Under the pieces are notes generated by a model. The model ran no database searches, was not told where the DNA came from, and saw only the letters and a list, made by a program, of their open reading frames with translations. From Flavivirga algicola (GTDB lineage Bacteria; Bacteroidota; Bacteroidia; Flavobacteriales; Flavobacteriaceae): a stretch of DNA of 64,000 nt. This document shows positions 45,893 through 53,556 of this stretch, in pieces. A program made the position numbers and the translations under genes. Numbering within the stretch: the stretch's first letter is position 1; the number at the start of each line of letters is the position of its first letter. Location of the stretch: contig NZ_JABBHF010000001.1 in the NCBI RefSeq assembly GCF_012910715.1, positions 617,268 through 681,267 of the forward strand, read 5' to 3'.

Positions 45893-46564
45893 TTGGGAGA
45901 TATTTTTAAACATTTTATTGACCTTATAAAGGACAAAACCACATCTTGGGGGTTTAAAACAGCTCTTTTCATTTCTGTAATTGCTTTACTTTTTGCTTCT
46001 GACTATTATTTAGGATTTAGTTATAATTACCATCTGAACAATAAAATTGGACAACTTGAGAAAATTGGCAATCTCAAGAAAAAATATGAATCCGATTCCA
46101 TAATACTTGTCGAACTAACTAAAATGGAGCGAAAAGTATTTTCTAAAAAACATTATTCGGACGAATTATATCGATTATTTTTAAAGGACTCTATAAAATA
46201 TGAAATACCTGAAACTATCGACCAAAACGATCCGAAAAATAATTATCCGATAACTAATACAAATAAACCCATACGTTCAATTTTTTGGATGGCATTTTCT
46301 TCTAATTTTTTGTTTACTATTATGTTACCCTTTTTAATTTTCCTTCCTCTTTATAGCAAAGATGGACGGAAAGCCAATGCTATTGTTGGATGGTTTGCAT
46401 CTATAATTATGATTGGGATAATCGGAGTAATAACAACTTGGGTTTCTTATCAAATACCTTTGATTTTGGAAACCCCAATTTGGAACTATGTTCTGAATTT
46501 TTTGATTCATACTATTTTTTGGAGTGTTATTATTAAACTTGGAAATAACAAAAAGAAAAACTAA
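45893..46564 (+). CDS. Uncharacterised multi-helix membrane protein
   Basis: I do not recognise this protein. About four hydrophobic segments: one near residues 22-42 and three between about 125 and 220, separated by a charged extramembrane domain (KKKYESDSIILVELTKMERK) of about 80 residues. Initiation is uncertain: the frame opens with TTG at 45893 and there is no ATG before the first helix. It lies between two direct copies of the REP-like repeat, so it may be cargo that was inserted or may have been flanked later. Base composition is AT-rich like the ATPase gene. Confidence 0.55.
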   Translation: MGDIFKHFIDLIKDKTTSWGFKTALFISVIALLFASDYYLGFSYNYHLNNKIGQLEKIGNLKKKYESDSIILVELTKMERKVFSKKHYSDELYRLFLKDSIKYEIPETIDQNDPKNNYPITNTNKPIRSIFWMAFSSNFLFTIMLPFLIFLPLYSKDGRKANAIVGWFASIIMIGIIGVITTWVSYQIPLILETPIWNYVLNFLIHTIFWSVIIKLGNNKKKN

Positions 46565-46581
46565 TTCCCCGCTCCCGCATT

Positions 46582-46612
46582 CCCTCGCTCCCGCTAAACT
46601 GTGTTTAGTGGC
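46582..46612 (+). repeat. REP-like hairpin repeat, copy 2
   Basis: Exact 31-base duplicate of copy 1 in the same orientation, 80 bases upstream of the RAYT frame. A partial motif (CCCCGCTCCCGC) precedes it at about 46567-46578. Confidence 0.88.
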
Positions 46613-46644
46613 GGTAGCAGTGAGCAAAAAACAATAAAATATTT

Positions 46645-46658
46645 TAAGATAAATCTTA
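46645..46658. promoter_or_regulatory. Small inverted repeat upstream of RAYT
   Basis: TAAGAT/ATCTTA with a 2-base spacer, 34 bases before the RAYT ATG. It may be an operator or a minor hairpin; there is no further support. Confidence 0.25.
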
Positions 46659-46691
46659 TATAAGCATAAGGGCTTTTTGTATTTTAGAACT

Positions 46692-47249
46692 ATGAGTAGA
46701 AATTATAAGTTCCACAACAAATCGAGTTTATACTTTGTAAGTTTTGCCACAGTAAATTGGATAGATGTATTTACCAGACAAATTTATTTTAATGTATTAG
46801 CGAAAAGCGTAGATTACTGTAGAAAAGAGAAGGGCATGGAGTTGTACGCTTATTGTTTCATGACAAGTCACGTACATTTGATATTTAGGTCTTCAAATGA
46901 AGATCCATCGGGACTGCTGAGGGATTTCAAAAAGCATACAGCAAGGGAATTAATAAAAACTATAGAAAATAATCCACAGGAAAGCCGCAAAGAATTATTG
47001 TTATGGTTATTTGAAAGAGCAGGGAAAAAGAATGCAACAAAAAGTAAATATCAGTTTTGGCAGCACCATAATAAACCTATAGAATTATGGAGTGAAAAAG
47101 CTATTAAGCAAAAAATAGATTATATACATAATAACCCAGTAGTAAGTGGATATGTAACTAACGCTGTAGATTGGAAATATTCAAGCGCAAGGAATTTTCA
47201 AGAAGATAATACGGTTTTGGAAATAGATTCAGTTGGTTTTATGGGTTGA
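46692..47249 (+). CDS. REP-associated tyrosine transposase (RAYT)
   Basis: Y1/HUH single-strand nuclease related to IS200/IS605 transposases. The HUH motif is HVHLIF (H60, H62) and the catalytic Tyr is Y144 in IDYIHNNPV. The start MSRNYKFHNKSSLYFVSFAT matches the family, so I take the ATG at 46692 over a TTG 15 bases upstream. It lacks IS-type terminal inverted repeats of its own; instead hairpin repeats flank it, in the same arrangement RAYT proteins act on. In other bacteria RAYTs cleave REP sequences; this is established knowledge, and action here is inferred. Length 185 residues is normal. Confidence 0.9.
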   Translation: MSRNYKFHNKSSLYFVSFATVNWIDVFTRQIYFNVLAKSVDYCRKEKGMELYAYCFMTSHVHLIFRSSNEDPSGLLRDFKKHTARELIKTIENNPQESRKELLLWLFERAGKKNATKSKYQFWQHHNKPIELWSEKAIKQKIDYIHNNPVVSGYVTNAVDWKYSSARNFQEDNTVLEIDSVGFMG

Positions 47250-47294
47250 TTTGGGAATAAACAATACTGCGTTATAGGTTAACCTAGTTGGTTT

Positions 47295-47330
47295 GCCGCC
47301 ACTAAACACAGTTTAGCGGTAGCGAAGGGA
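47295..47330 (-). repeat. REP-like hairpin repeat, copy 3 (inverted)
   Basis: Reverse-complement copy of the repeat with one inserted and one changed base compared with copy 2. With copy 2 it forms an inverted pair around the RAYT gene. Confidence 0.85.
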
Positions 47331-47643
47331 AACAGACATCGTACCAGACAGTTTTATACTGCCACTTTACGGCATTATAGCCACATTAATGATACTAATA
47401 GAAAAATCTCATTTAAAAAGCGACGTTAAAAAACATTGCAAGACAGGCCTAAAAGTTTTGGGCATTATATATGCAGACCAAAGCTACAACACAGGTACGC
47501 ATCTTTTATACCAAAAGGAGTTCGATACATTCTTTGCTTTGTTCCCTTCCCCGTACTTCAACAACAGGGAACTTATGGCCGCAAACACCATTGTTATAAA
47601 CATAGAGCTATGCGTTAAAACCAATAGCATAGCTAGAATTTAG
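47323..47643 (+). pseudogene. Possible 3' gene fragment beside REP-like repeat
   Basis: An open frame of about 106 codons starts inside REP-like copy 3 and has no start codon before residue 23. The first part is hydrophobic (ILPLYGIIATLMILI), then KSDVKKHCKTGLKVLG and a C-terminal stretch ending NSIARI. It may be the C-terminal piece of a gene cut by the repeat. I do not recognise the family and cannot exclude chance. Confidence 0.25.
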
Positions 47644-47658
47644 GAGAGCAAAACACCA

Positions 47659-48858
47659 TCATTTTATAATCTTAATTTGGCGAAACCTATCCGAATTACT
47701 AGGCTTAATGGCTATATAAATAAAGTCTGCCCCTTCAAAATCAATATCCTGTGAGGTATAACGCATACCATTATACGACCCCTTACTTGGTGGAGTTACC
47801 ACACCATTGGGAGCCAATTTAGCATGAGACCAGCCCAATACATGAATATCCTCAAAAGCATAACGTACCTCATGGCTTAGTTCGCCTTCCTGCTTATGTC
47901 GCGACCAGCCCAACTGTACCCTATTATTTTCACGGTTATAAGCTCTACTTAGGGCGTATACCTGCTCGATGTTTTCGTCATTCGGGTCAAAATACAGCTC
48001 GATATCGTCTACATACCAGGTACTTGGGTAACTGGTCGATTTATTAAGGGATTTAAGGTAGTAGCGGGTCATTAAATCGAAATAGTTATAGCCGCTTTCT
48101 GGGTTATCCTGTACACCAATATCAATCGATCCGCTTACACCACGCTCGGTATGCGGGTGAAAATCGACAATAACCTGGTGCCACACATCATTGCCCATGT
48201 AAGGCAAATTGAAATAATGGTAGAAATGTCCGCCGTTACCTCCAGACTCAGAACTGTTTCGGTCTGCCGTGGTAAGACGTGTATAGGTACCCACTTGAAA
48301 GGAATCGTCCTTGGGATTCATATCGATGGCCTCTTTAGGAACCTTTACCCACATGCGCATGCGGTTATAGGTATTAAGCTGGTATCCGCTGTGACCTTTC
48401 CATACCTCTTGTTCCCTAATATAACGATACTCGTAGTTATCGTCGTCATAAGGATAATATTGCACGAATATATTTCTAACAGATTGGTTGTTATCATCAG
48501 GTACATTGGGGTCTAGGCCATCAATAGTCATGGCCAAACTTTGATTGCCAGTAAATGCCATTGCATTGGAGTAAACAGCAGTACCCAGACGTTTGTTACC
48601 CGATTTATCCGAGCTGTCAAAGCCCCATTCCCAATGGGTATATTTACTAGGGTCGTGTGATGGGCGTACCACAGTATTGGTCGCCTCAAAATTTTCCAGT
48701 TTGTATGAAACCTCGAATTTGCCACCCTCATTGTTGGAGTCTTCGTCTGGGTTGTCAATCGTATTCGTATTTTTACTACATCCGCAAACGATAAGCCCAA
48801 AAATAATCAAAGAGAGGGGCACCCTTATGCTTATAATTTGGTCTGTTGTTCTTGTCAT
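47659..48858 (-). CDS. Secreted lipoprotein, probable carbohydrate-binding type
   Basis: Lipoprotein with a signal ending LIVCGCSKN. The mature part contains beta-rich segments with many Trp, Tyr and Asp (THWEWGFDSSDKSGNKRLG, GYQLNTYNRMRMWVKVP, HFYHYFNLPYMGNDVWHQVIV) and WYVDDIELYFD, as in beta-sandwich glycan-binding or lyase-like modules. No catalytic motif is recognisable. The C-terminus (about 300-399) has a second beta-rich module. It is GC-richer than its surroundings (29 of 60 bases at 48241-48300 by hand, against 18 of 60 at 44341-44400). This suggests different ancestry or expression. Confidence 0.7.
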   Translation of the reverse strand: MTRTTDQIISIRVPLSLIIFGLIVCGCSKNTNTIDNPDEDSNNEGGKFEVSYKLENFEATNTVVRPSHDPSKYTHWEWGFDSSDKSGNKRLGTAVYSNAMAFTGNQSLAMTIDGLDPNVPDDNNQSVRNIFVQYYPYDDDNYEYRYIREQEVWKGHSGYQLNTYNRMRMWVKVPKEAIDMNPKDDSFQVGTYTRLTTADRNSSESGGNGGHFYHYFNLPYMGNDVWHQVIVDFHPHTERGVSGSIDIGVQDNPESGYNYFDLMTRYYLKSLNKSTSYPSTWYVDDIELYFDPNDENIEQVYALSRAYNRENNRVQLGWSRHKQEGELSHEVRYAFEDIHVLGWSHAKLAPNGVVTPPSKGSYNGMRYTSQDIDFEGADFIYIAIKPSNSDRFRQIKIIK

Positions 48859-48870
48859 GGTTTATTTTAA

Positions 48871-49368
48871 TTGAACGACCGTCCAAGTTATGTTCACGTT
48901 ATAAAAGTACAAAATCGCATGTTAACTTTCCAAAATCAAGGAATTATCCACAGTAAATACCATTATAAAATATTTGCTTCAACAAAACAAAAAACTATCA
49001 AACAAAAAATAAAAAGTCTCGGACAAACCAATATTCCAAAAAATGTTTTTTGCAAGAGCATGAAAATAAAATCCATAGAACTGATCGCCCTCCTGTATAC
49101 TTGGGGTATTCCCCCGTGCATATTAAAACGCCATGCCATACCCGAAAACGTGGTTGGGTATGTTTATGTTTTAAAAGAAATATGTGCTAAAAACATAAAA
49201 ATCAACGAATTAAAAACTCAAACAGAAACGGGTGAGGTCTCGAAAGCGAAAAAAAGCAACGCGCAAACCAGAAAAAGCCTAACATTTAAAAAATTCTTCA
49301 ACAAAAAACAGCCCCTGACACAATACGACACAATTCCAAATAACTTTGTATGTAAGTTTAATAATTAA
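48871..49368 (+). CDS. Doubtful basic open frame
   Basis: The only content of the 524-base gap between the lipoprotein and VOC genes is a 165-codon open frame from a TTG (48871); the first ATG in frame is at 49060. It is very basic (many Lys) and I do not recognise it. Its 3' end overlaps the -7 element of the VOC gene (49341-49348). No ribosome site or promoter precedes it. It is probably not a gene; I list it so the gap is not left unexplained. Confidence 0.22.
   Translation: MNDRPSYVHVIKVQNRMLTFQNQGIIHSKYHYKIFASTKQKTIKQKIKSLGQTNIPKNVFCKSMKIKSIELIALLYTWGIPPCILKRHAIPENVVGYVYVLKEICAKNIKINELKTQTETGEVSKAKKSNAQTRKSLTFKKFFNKKQPLTQYDTIPNNFVCKFNN
49341..49348 (+). promoter_or_regulatory. -7 promoter element of VOC gene
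   Basis: TAACTTTG matches TAnnTTTG, 34 bases before the ATG. Confidence 0.55.
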
Positions 49369-49382
49369 AATCAATTTAAAAA

Positions 49383-49760
49383 ATGAAAAATGCAATTAGC
49401 TGGTTTGAAATTCCTGTAAAAGATTATGAAAGAGCCAAAAAGTTTTATACTACTGTAACCAACCTGGAAATCAAAGATCATCACATGCCAGAACAAAACG
49501 TAAAATATGGTGTGTTTCCATATGATAATGATAATAACGGTGTAGGCGGTGGCCTCATTCAAGCAGAAGGGCAAGCACCAACAACCGATGGCCCTACGGT
49601 TTATTTAAATGGCGGTGAAGATTTAAGCTTGCCATTAAGTAAAGTAGAATCTGCTGGAGGTAAAATAATTATGCCAAAAACCGATATTGGAGAAAACGGT
49701 TTCATGGCACAATTTATAGATACAGAAGGTAATCGTATAGCATTACATTCATTTATGTAA
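49383..49760 (+). CDS. VOC-fold protein (glyoxalase/bleomycin resistance-like)
   Basis: Vicinal-oxygen-chelate family protein of 125 residues. The repeats of the fold are visible as AISWFEIPVKDYERAKKFYTTV at the start and LPLSKVESAGGKIIMPKTDIG in the second half, ending IDTEGNRIALHS. Metal-ligand positions are not clear by eye, and function could be detoxification, dioxygenase-like chemistry or ligand binding. It is directly upstream of a WYL regulator but has its own promoter; an inverted repeat spans its stop codon (49741-49762). Confidence 0.85.
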   Translation: MKNAISWFEIPVKDYERAKKFYTTVTNLEIKDHHMPEQNVKYGVFPYDNDNNGVGGGLIQAEGQAPTTDGPTVYLNGGEDLSLPLSKVESAGGKIIMPKTDIGENGFMAQFIDTEGNRIALHSFM

Positions 49761-49794
49761 TGTAATAGGAATTGGCAATCAAAAAACGACAAGG

Positions 49795-49819
49795 TAGCGA
49801 ATTGTTATACGGTTCGCTA
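49795..49819. promoter_or_regulatory. Candidate operator of WYL regulator
   Basis: Perfect 7-base inverted repeat TAGCGAA (49795-49801) and TTCGCTA (49813-49819), 11 bases apart, overlapping the -7 element TATCTTTG at 49818-49825. Its position over the promoter fits repression, perhaps by the regulator itself. Confidence 0.5.
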
Positions 49820-49825
49820 TCTTTG
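49818..49825 (+). promoter_or_regulatory. -7 promoter element of WYL regulator
   Basis: TATCTTTG, matching the consensus; the ATG is only 5 bases downstream, so the transcript may be leaderless. Confidence 0.6.
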
Positions 49826-49830
49826 CTTTT

Positions 49831-50523
49831 ATGTCTCAATTATCAAGACTCATATCAATTCTAACACTGTTAAAATCGAAACGTCTTTTAACAGCCAGTG
49901 AGCTTGCCAAAAAGTTTGATGTTAGCATAAGAACGGTTTACAGGGACATACGAAAACTTGAAGAAGCTGGTGTGCCCGTTACCACCATTGAAGGTAGGGG
50001 CTATTCTTTAATGGAAGGATATTCTGTGGCCCCAGTGCAGTTTACCGAAAAACAGGCCAATGCCTTGATAACGGCCGAGCATTTAATAAACCAGTCAAAG
50101 GATGCTTCTTTTATTAAAGATTTTAATGAAGCACTAACCAAAATTAAATCGGTTTTTAGAACTTCTATTCAGGAAAAAAGTGAACTCTTACAAAGCAAGA
50201 TTCACATTTTCAATCCCACTTACGAAAATATATCTAGCAATGCTCTTTCTGAAATACAATTGGCCATTACTAATTTCAATTTTATAGAAATTAATTACTG
50301 CAAAGCAAACGACACCAATGTTTCCTTTAGAAAAATAGAGCCTTGTGCCATGTATTCTACACAGCACAAATGGATATTAATTGCCTGGTGTCATTTACGA
50401 CAAGAATATCGTTCTTTTAGAGTTGATAGAATTCAACATTTTAAAATTTTACAGGAAAAATTTGAAGATCGAAAATTTAATCTTCTGACTTACTTTCAGT
50501 CCTGCCCGTACCGTGAAAAATAA
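49831..50523 (+). CDS. WYL-domain transcriptional regulator (YafY-like)
   Basis: HTH_11 winged-helix N-terminus (LTASELAKKFDVSIRTVYRDIRKLEEAGVPV, about 20-50) followed by a WYL ligand-binding domain (about 135-220, with KWILIAWCHLRQEYRSFRVDRI). Members of this family sense ligands or nucleic acids and often repress their neighbours. It lies just after the VOC gene and before the MOSC gene. An inverted repeat at 49795-49819 over the -7 element could be its own binding site. Length 230 residues is normal. Confidence 0.9.
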   Translation: MSQLSRLISILTLLKSKRLLTASELAKKFDVSIRTVYRDIRKLEEAGVPVTTIEGRGYSLMEGYSVAPVQFTEKQANALITAEHLINQSKDASFIKDFNEALTKIKSVFRTSIQEKSELLQSKIHIFNPTYENISSNALSEIQLAITNFNFIEINYCKANDTNVSFRKIEPCAMYSTQHKWILIAWCHLRQEYRSFRVDRIQHFKILQEKFEDRKFNLLTYFQSCPYREK

Positions 50524-50624
50524 ATGGTTAACCAGTATTATACTTTATAAAAACTTGATAATTGCCCTAGGTGTTTTCAAGGCTGTCCATAAAAACAAAC
50601 TCTTAATTTTAACTTGTTTTATAC

Positions 50625-50632
50625 TATTTTTG
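50625..50632 (+). promoter_or_regulatory. -7 promoter element of MOSC gene
   Basis: TATTTTTG matches TAnnTTTG, 70 bases upstream of the ATG at 50702. No matching -33 at standard spacing. Confidence 0.5.
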
Positions 50633-50701
50633 CCACGGTAAATTTTAAATATAAAAATCGGAATCTATATAAATGATCTCATTTGCCACAAAACAATACT
50701 T

Positions 50702-51337
50702 ATGAAAATTATCTCCACCAACATTTCCAACCCTATTTCTATTATCTGGAACGGAAAAGAGCTTACTACTGGTATCTACAAAAAGCCAACAAACACTCCT
50801 ATTTATTTAGGAAAAGAGGGTGTGAAAGATGATGAGGTCTCAGACAGAAAAGTGCATGGTGGCGAATTTAAAGCGTGTTATCTATTTTCTGAAGTGCATT
50901 ACGCTTATTGGAAAGAGCGTTACCCAAATTTAGATTGGGATTATGGTATGTTTGGTGAAAACCTAACCGTTTCCAGTTTAAACGAAAAAGACATCCATAT
51001 TGGTGACCTCTACGAGATTGGCGAAGCTATCGTACAAGTTACACAACCCCGTGAGCCTTGTTTTAAATTCGGTATTAAATTTGGAACCCAAAATGCCTTA
51101 AAGGAATTTATAGAGCATGGTTTCCCAGGAACTTATGTACGGGTTTTAAAAGAAGGTTATGTAAAAAACGGAGATACTTTTAAACTAGTCGAACATGCAA
51201 ATAATAGCTTGACCACATGGCAGTTTTTTGATTTGTTATTTTCAAAAAATAAAAATGAAAACTTAATAAGACTGGCTGTAGAAAACGATGCCCTACCAAT
51301 AAGAAAGCGCGAAAAAATAAAAAAACTCTTAAAATAG
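50702..51337 (+). CDS. MOSC domain protein (YiiM-like)
   Basis: Molybdenum-cofactor-sulfurase C-terminal (MOSC) domain protein of the YiiM type. Conserved DRKVHGGEFKACYLFSEVHY, FGENLTVSSLNEKDIHIGDLY, and QPREPCFKFGIKFG with the conserved Cys are present. These proteins reduce N-hydroxylated substrates or handle Moco. A C-terminal helical extension (WQFFDLLFSKNKNENLIRLA) is usual for YiiM. It lies 42 bases before the DEAD-box gene. Confidence 0.88.
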   Translation: MKIISTNISNPISIIWNGKELTTGIYKKPTNTPIYLGKEGVKDDEVSDRKVHGGEFKACYLFSEVHYAYWKERYPNLDWDYGMFGENLTVSSLNEKDIHIGDLYEIGEAIVQVTQPREPCFKFGIKFGTQNALKEFIEHGFPGTYVRVLKEGYVKNGDTFKLVEHANNSLTTWQFFDLLFSKNKNENLIRLAVENDALPIRKREKIKKLLK

Positions 51338-51354
51338 CTGTGCTAATTTTGGTG

Positions 51355-51362
51355 TATCTTTG
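51355..51362 (+). promoter_or_regulatory. -7 promoter element of DEAD-box helicase
   Basis: TATCTTTG matches TAnnTTTG, 17 bases before the ATG at 51380. Confidence 0.55.
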
Positions 51363-51379
51363 TGACATAAAATTTAAAT

Positions 51380-52621
51380 ATGTCATTTAAAGACTTACAG
51401 TTAAACAGGCCTATTTTAAGGGCTATAGCAGAAACGGGTTATGACACCCCTACTTTAGTTCAAGAAAAAACCATTCCTTTAGTTTTAAATAAAAAAGATA
51501 TTATTGTTTCTGCCCAAACCGGTACAGGAAAAACGGCTTCTTTTGCATTACCTATTTTACAGTTACTATTCGATAAACAAGATGCACCCAAAAAGGGAAA
51601 AAAAATTCGCGCCTTGATTGTAAGCCCGACTCGTGAATTAGCCATACAGATTGGAGAAAATTTTAAAAACTATAGTACGTACACAAACTTAAGAAGTACC
51701 GTGATTTATGGTGGCACTTCTATAGAGCCTCAAATAGATATTCTAAAAAAAGGCATCGATATACTAATCGCCACGCCTGGTCGTTTACTCGACTTACACA
51801 AACAAGACATAGCCAACCTCGATTATGTAGAAACACTGGTATTAGATGAAGCTGATTTAATGTTGGATATGGGCTTTGTTGATGACGTAAAAAAGATAGA
51901 ACGTCTTTGTACCAAGGAAAAACAAATCTTGTTATTCTCGGCTACCATACCATACAAAGTAGAACAGTTAGCAAATACCATTTTAAAAGAGCCAGAACGT
52001 GTTGAAGTCGCCCCCAACTCATCTACATCAAAAAATATAAATCAAGCACTTTATTATGTGCCAAAACGCAATAAAATTGAATTGTGTTTGCATTTATTAA
52101 GAAATACTATAAAAGGAAGCATCCTTATTTTTAGGCGTACAAAATTCGGCGTTCAAAAATTAGAGCAGACCCTGTTAAAAAATGGTTATAAGGTGGATAG
52201 TATTCATGGTGACAAAAATCAAAATTTAAGGCAAGAGGCTTTAAAGAATTTCAAATCTAACCACGTTAATATTCTTATTGCAACCGATGTTGCGGCTCGT
52301 GGTATTGATATCAATAATTTAGATGCTGTTATAAATTTCGATTTACCAAATGTTCCGGAAACTTATGTGCACAGAATAGGACGTACGGCCAGAGCCGGAA
52401 ATACAGGCGCCTCTTACTCATTTTGCTCGGCAGATGAAAAGAATTATGTAAAAGCTATACAACAGCTTATCCAGATTCAAATAGACGTTATTGAAAACCA
52501 TCCATATCCTTTGGATCCGAAGGAAAAACCAATCGTTCATAAATCAAAAAAAACAGGCAGTAAGCATAAAAAGGGACGTAAAAGTGCTGCTTCTAAAAAG
52601 AAGAAGAAACGTTGGTACTAA
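51380..52621 (+). CDS. DEAD-box RNA helicase (RhlE-like)
   Basis: RNA helicase with all core motifs in order: Q motif near TLVQEKTIPLVL, AQTGTGKTASF, PTRELAIQI, TPGRLLDL, LDEADLMLDMGF, SATIP, ATDVAARGIDI, and HRIGRTARAG. The C-terminal tail is short and very basic (KKTGSKHKKGRKSAASKKK), as in RhlE proteins, giving RNA affinity. Length 413 residues. Such helicases act in cold adaptation, ribosome assembly and mRNA decay. The following gene starts 13 bases after its stop. Confidence 0.94.
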   Translation: MSFKDLQLNRPILRAIAETGYDTPTLVQEKTIPLVLNKKDIIVSAQTGTGKTASFALPILQLLFDKQDAPKKGKKIRALIVSPTRELAIQIGENFKNYSTYTNLRSTVIYGGTSIEPQIDILKKGIDILIATPGRLLDLHKQDIANLDYVETLVLDEADLMLDMGFVDDVKKIERLCTKEKQILLFSATIPYKVEQLANTILKEPERVEVAPNSSTSKNINQALYYVPKRNKIELCLHLLRNTIKGSILIFRRTKFGVQKLEQTLLKNGYKVDSIHGDKNQNLRQEALKNFKSNHVNILIATDVAARGIDINNLDAVINFDLPNVPETYVHRIGRTARAGNTGASYSFCSADEKNYVKAIQQLIQIQIDVIENHPYPLDPKEKPIVHKSKKTGSKHKKGRKSAASKKKKKRWY

Positions 52622-52633
52622 AACATTTTATAT

Positions 52634-53137
52634 ATGAATGACATAAAAAAAATTGTTGATCAGTTAGAACTACTACCACATCCAGAAGGCGGCTACTTTA
52701 AAGAAGTTTATAGAAGTGGTGGAACTATTAACGAAGAAAATCTTGGGGAGGATTTTTCTGGACAGCGAAACTATGCAACCTCTATTTATTTCCTTTTAAC
52801 TTCTGAATCGTTTTCTGCATTCCATAGAATTAAACAGGATGAAATTTGGCATTTTTATAAGGGAGCACCTATAAAAATTCATATAATTTCTAATGATGGC
52901 ACTTATTCTTTTGCGATTATAGGAAATGAAATAGAATCTGGACAGACCCCTCAGTTTGTAGTGAAAGCCAAAGATTGGTTTGCTGCAGAAGTTATTGGGA
53001 AAGGTGCTTACGCTTTAGTAGGTTGCACCGTATCACCTGGTTTCGATTTTAATGACTTTGAACTCCCTAAAAGAGATATGCTAATTTCAAGATTTCCTGA
53101 ACACAGCAATATAATCACCAATTTTACAAGGGTTTAA
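52634..53137 (+). CDS. Cupin-like protein (DUF985/cupin_5)
   Basis: A 167-residue single-domain beta-barrel. The start LELLPHPEGGYFKEVYRS and the ATSIYFLLTSESFSAFHRIKQDEIWHFYKG core are the DUF985 signature; the His residues can bind metal. The C-terminal LVGCTVSPGFDFNDFEL is also conserved. Activity is unknown. It is 13 bases downstream of the helicase gene and probably co-transcribed with it. Its stop overlaps the opposing anti-sigma candidate's stop by 4 bases, within an AGGGTTTAACCCT palindrome. Confidence 0.9.
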   Translation: MNDIKKIVDQLELLPHPEGGYFKEVYRSGGTINEENLGEDFSGQRNYATSIYFLLTSESFSAFHRIKQDEIWHFYKGAPIKIHIISNDGTYSFAIIGNEIESGQTPQFVVKAKDWFAAEVIGKGAYALVGCTVSPGFDFNDFELPKRDMLISRFPEHSNIITNFTRV

Positions 53138-53556
53138 CCCTGTAATCTTCTATTAAAGTGATTCTTTAATATTGGCACCTGAATACAAAACATGAATCCA
53201 AAAAGGGCTATAGCATAAGTCAGTGTTTTTGGTATTGAAAACCCTGAAAACAAACCTGTTATCTTATTATTGTACAGTATACTTAAATCTAAAGCATCAA
53301 ACCAATTTGTTTGCTCTTTTTGAATTCCAAAAAGCATATATGCAACTAGACCTAAAAAAATTATTGAAATAATTATCCATCCCTTTTTAGAAATTAAGGG
53401 CTTATAGGCTGTAACACTATGATCATTCAATTCTGTAACTTGAGACATCACAGAAGCTGTGAAATTAAAAGATGGACTCTCTAATGAAGTTTCTTTAATT
53501 ACTCTTTTAGTTAAATCATCTAAATATTTATCTGCGTTCTCGTTCATAATGTTCAA
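53134..53556 (-). CDS. Probable membrane anti-sigma factor
   Basis: A 140-residue protein with a cytoplasmic N-terminal domain (about 1-60) and two hydrophobic segments near 63-82 and 112-130. No known anti-sigma domain (such as a ZAS zinc motif) is visible, so I rely on context: it overlaps the end of the ECF sigma gene by 29 bases (20 from the second Met), the typical layout for a sigma/anti-sigma pair. Two in-frame ATGs (53556 and 53547) compete as the start. Its 3' end shares a palindrome with the cupin gene. Confidence 0.6.
   Translation of the reverse strand: MNIMNENADKYLDDLTKRVIKETSLESPSFNFTASVMSQVTELNDHSVTAYKPLISKKGWIIISIIFLGLVAYMLFGIQKEQTNWFDALDLSILYNNKITGLFSGFSIPKTLTYAIALFGFMFCIQVPILKNHFNRRLQG

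Larger units (their letters stand above)
47250..47658. other. Region after RAYT
   Basis: A 409-base stretch with the inverted REP-like copy 3 (47295-47330) and an open frame remnant (47323-47643). No terminator was found. Confidence 0.5.

Noticed and set aside
43174..47330. The island as a prophage or integrative element.
   Set aside because: No integrase, structural phage genes or paired attachment sites were seen; only a RAYT gene and hairpins.
47436..47618. A second open frame overlapping the fragment at 47323-47643.
   Set aside because: It overlaps the longer frame in another phase, and its basic, low-complexity translation suggests chance.
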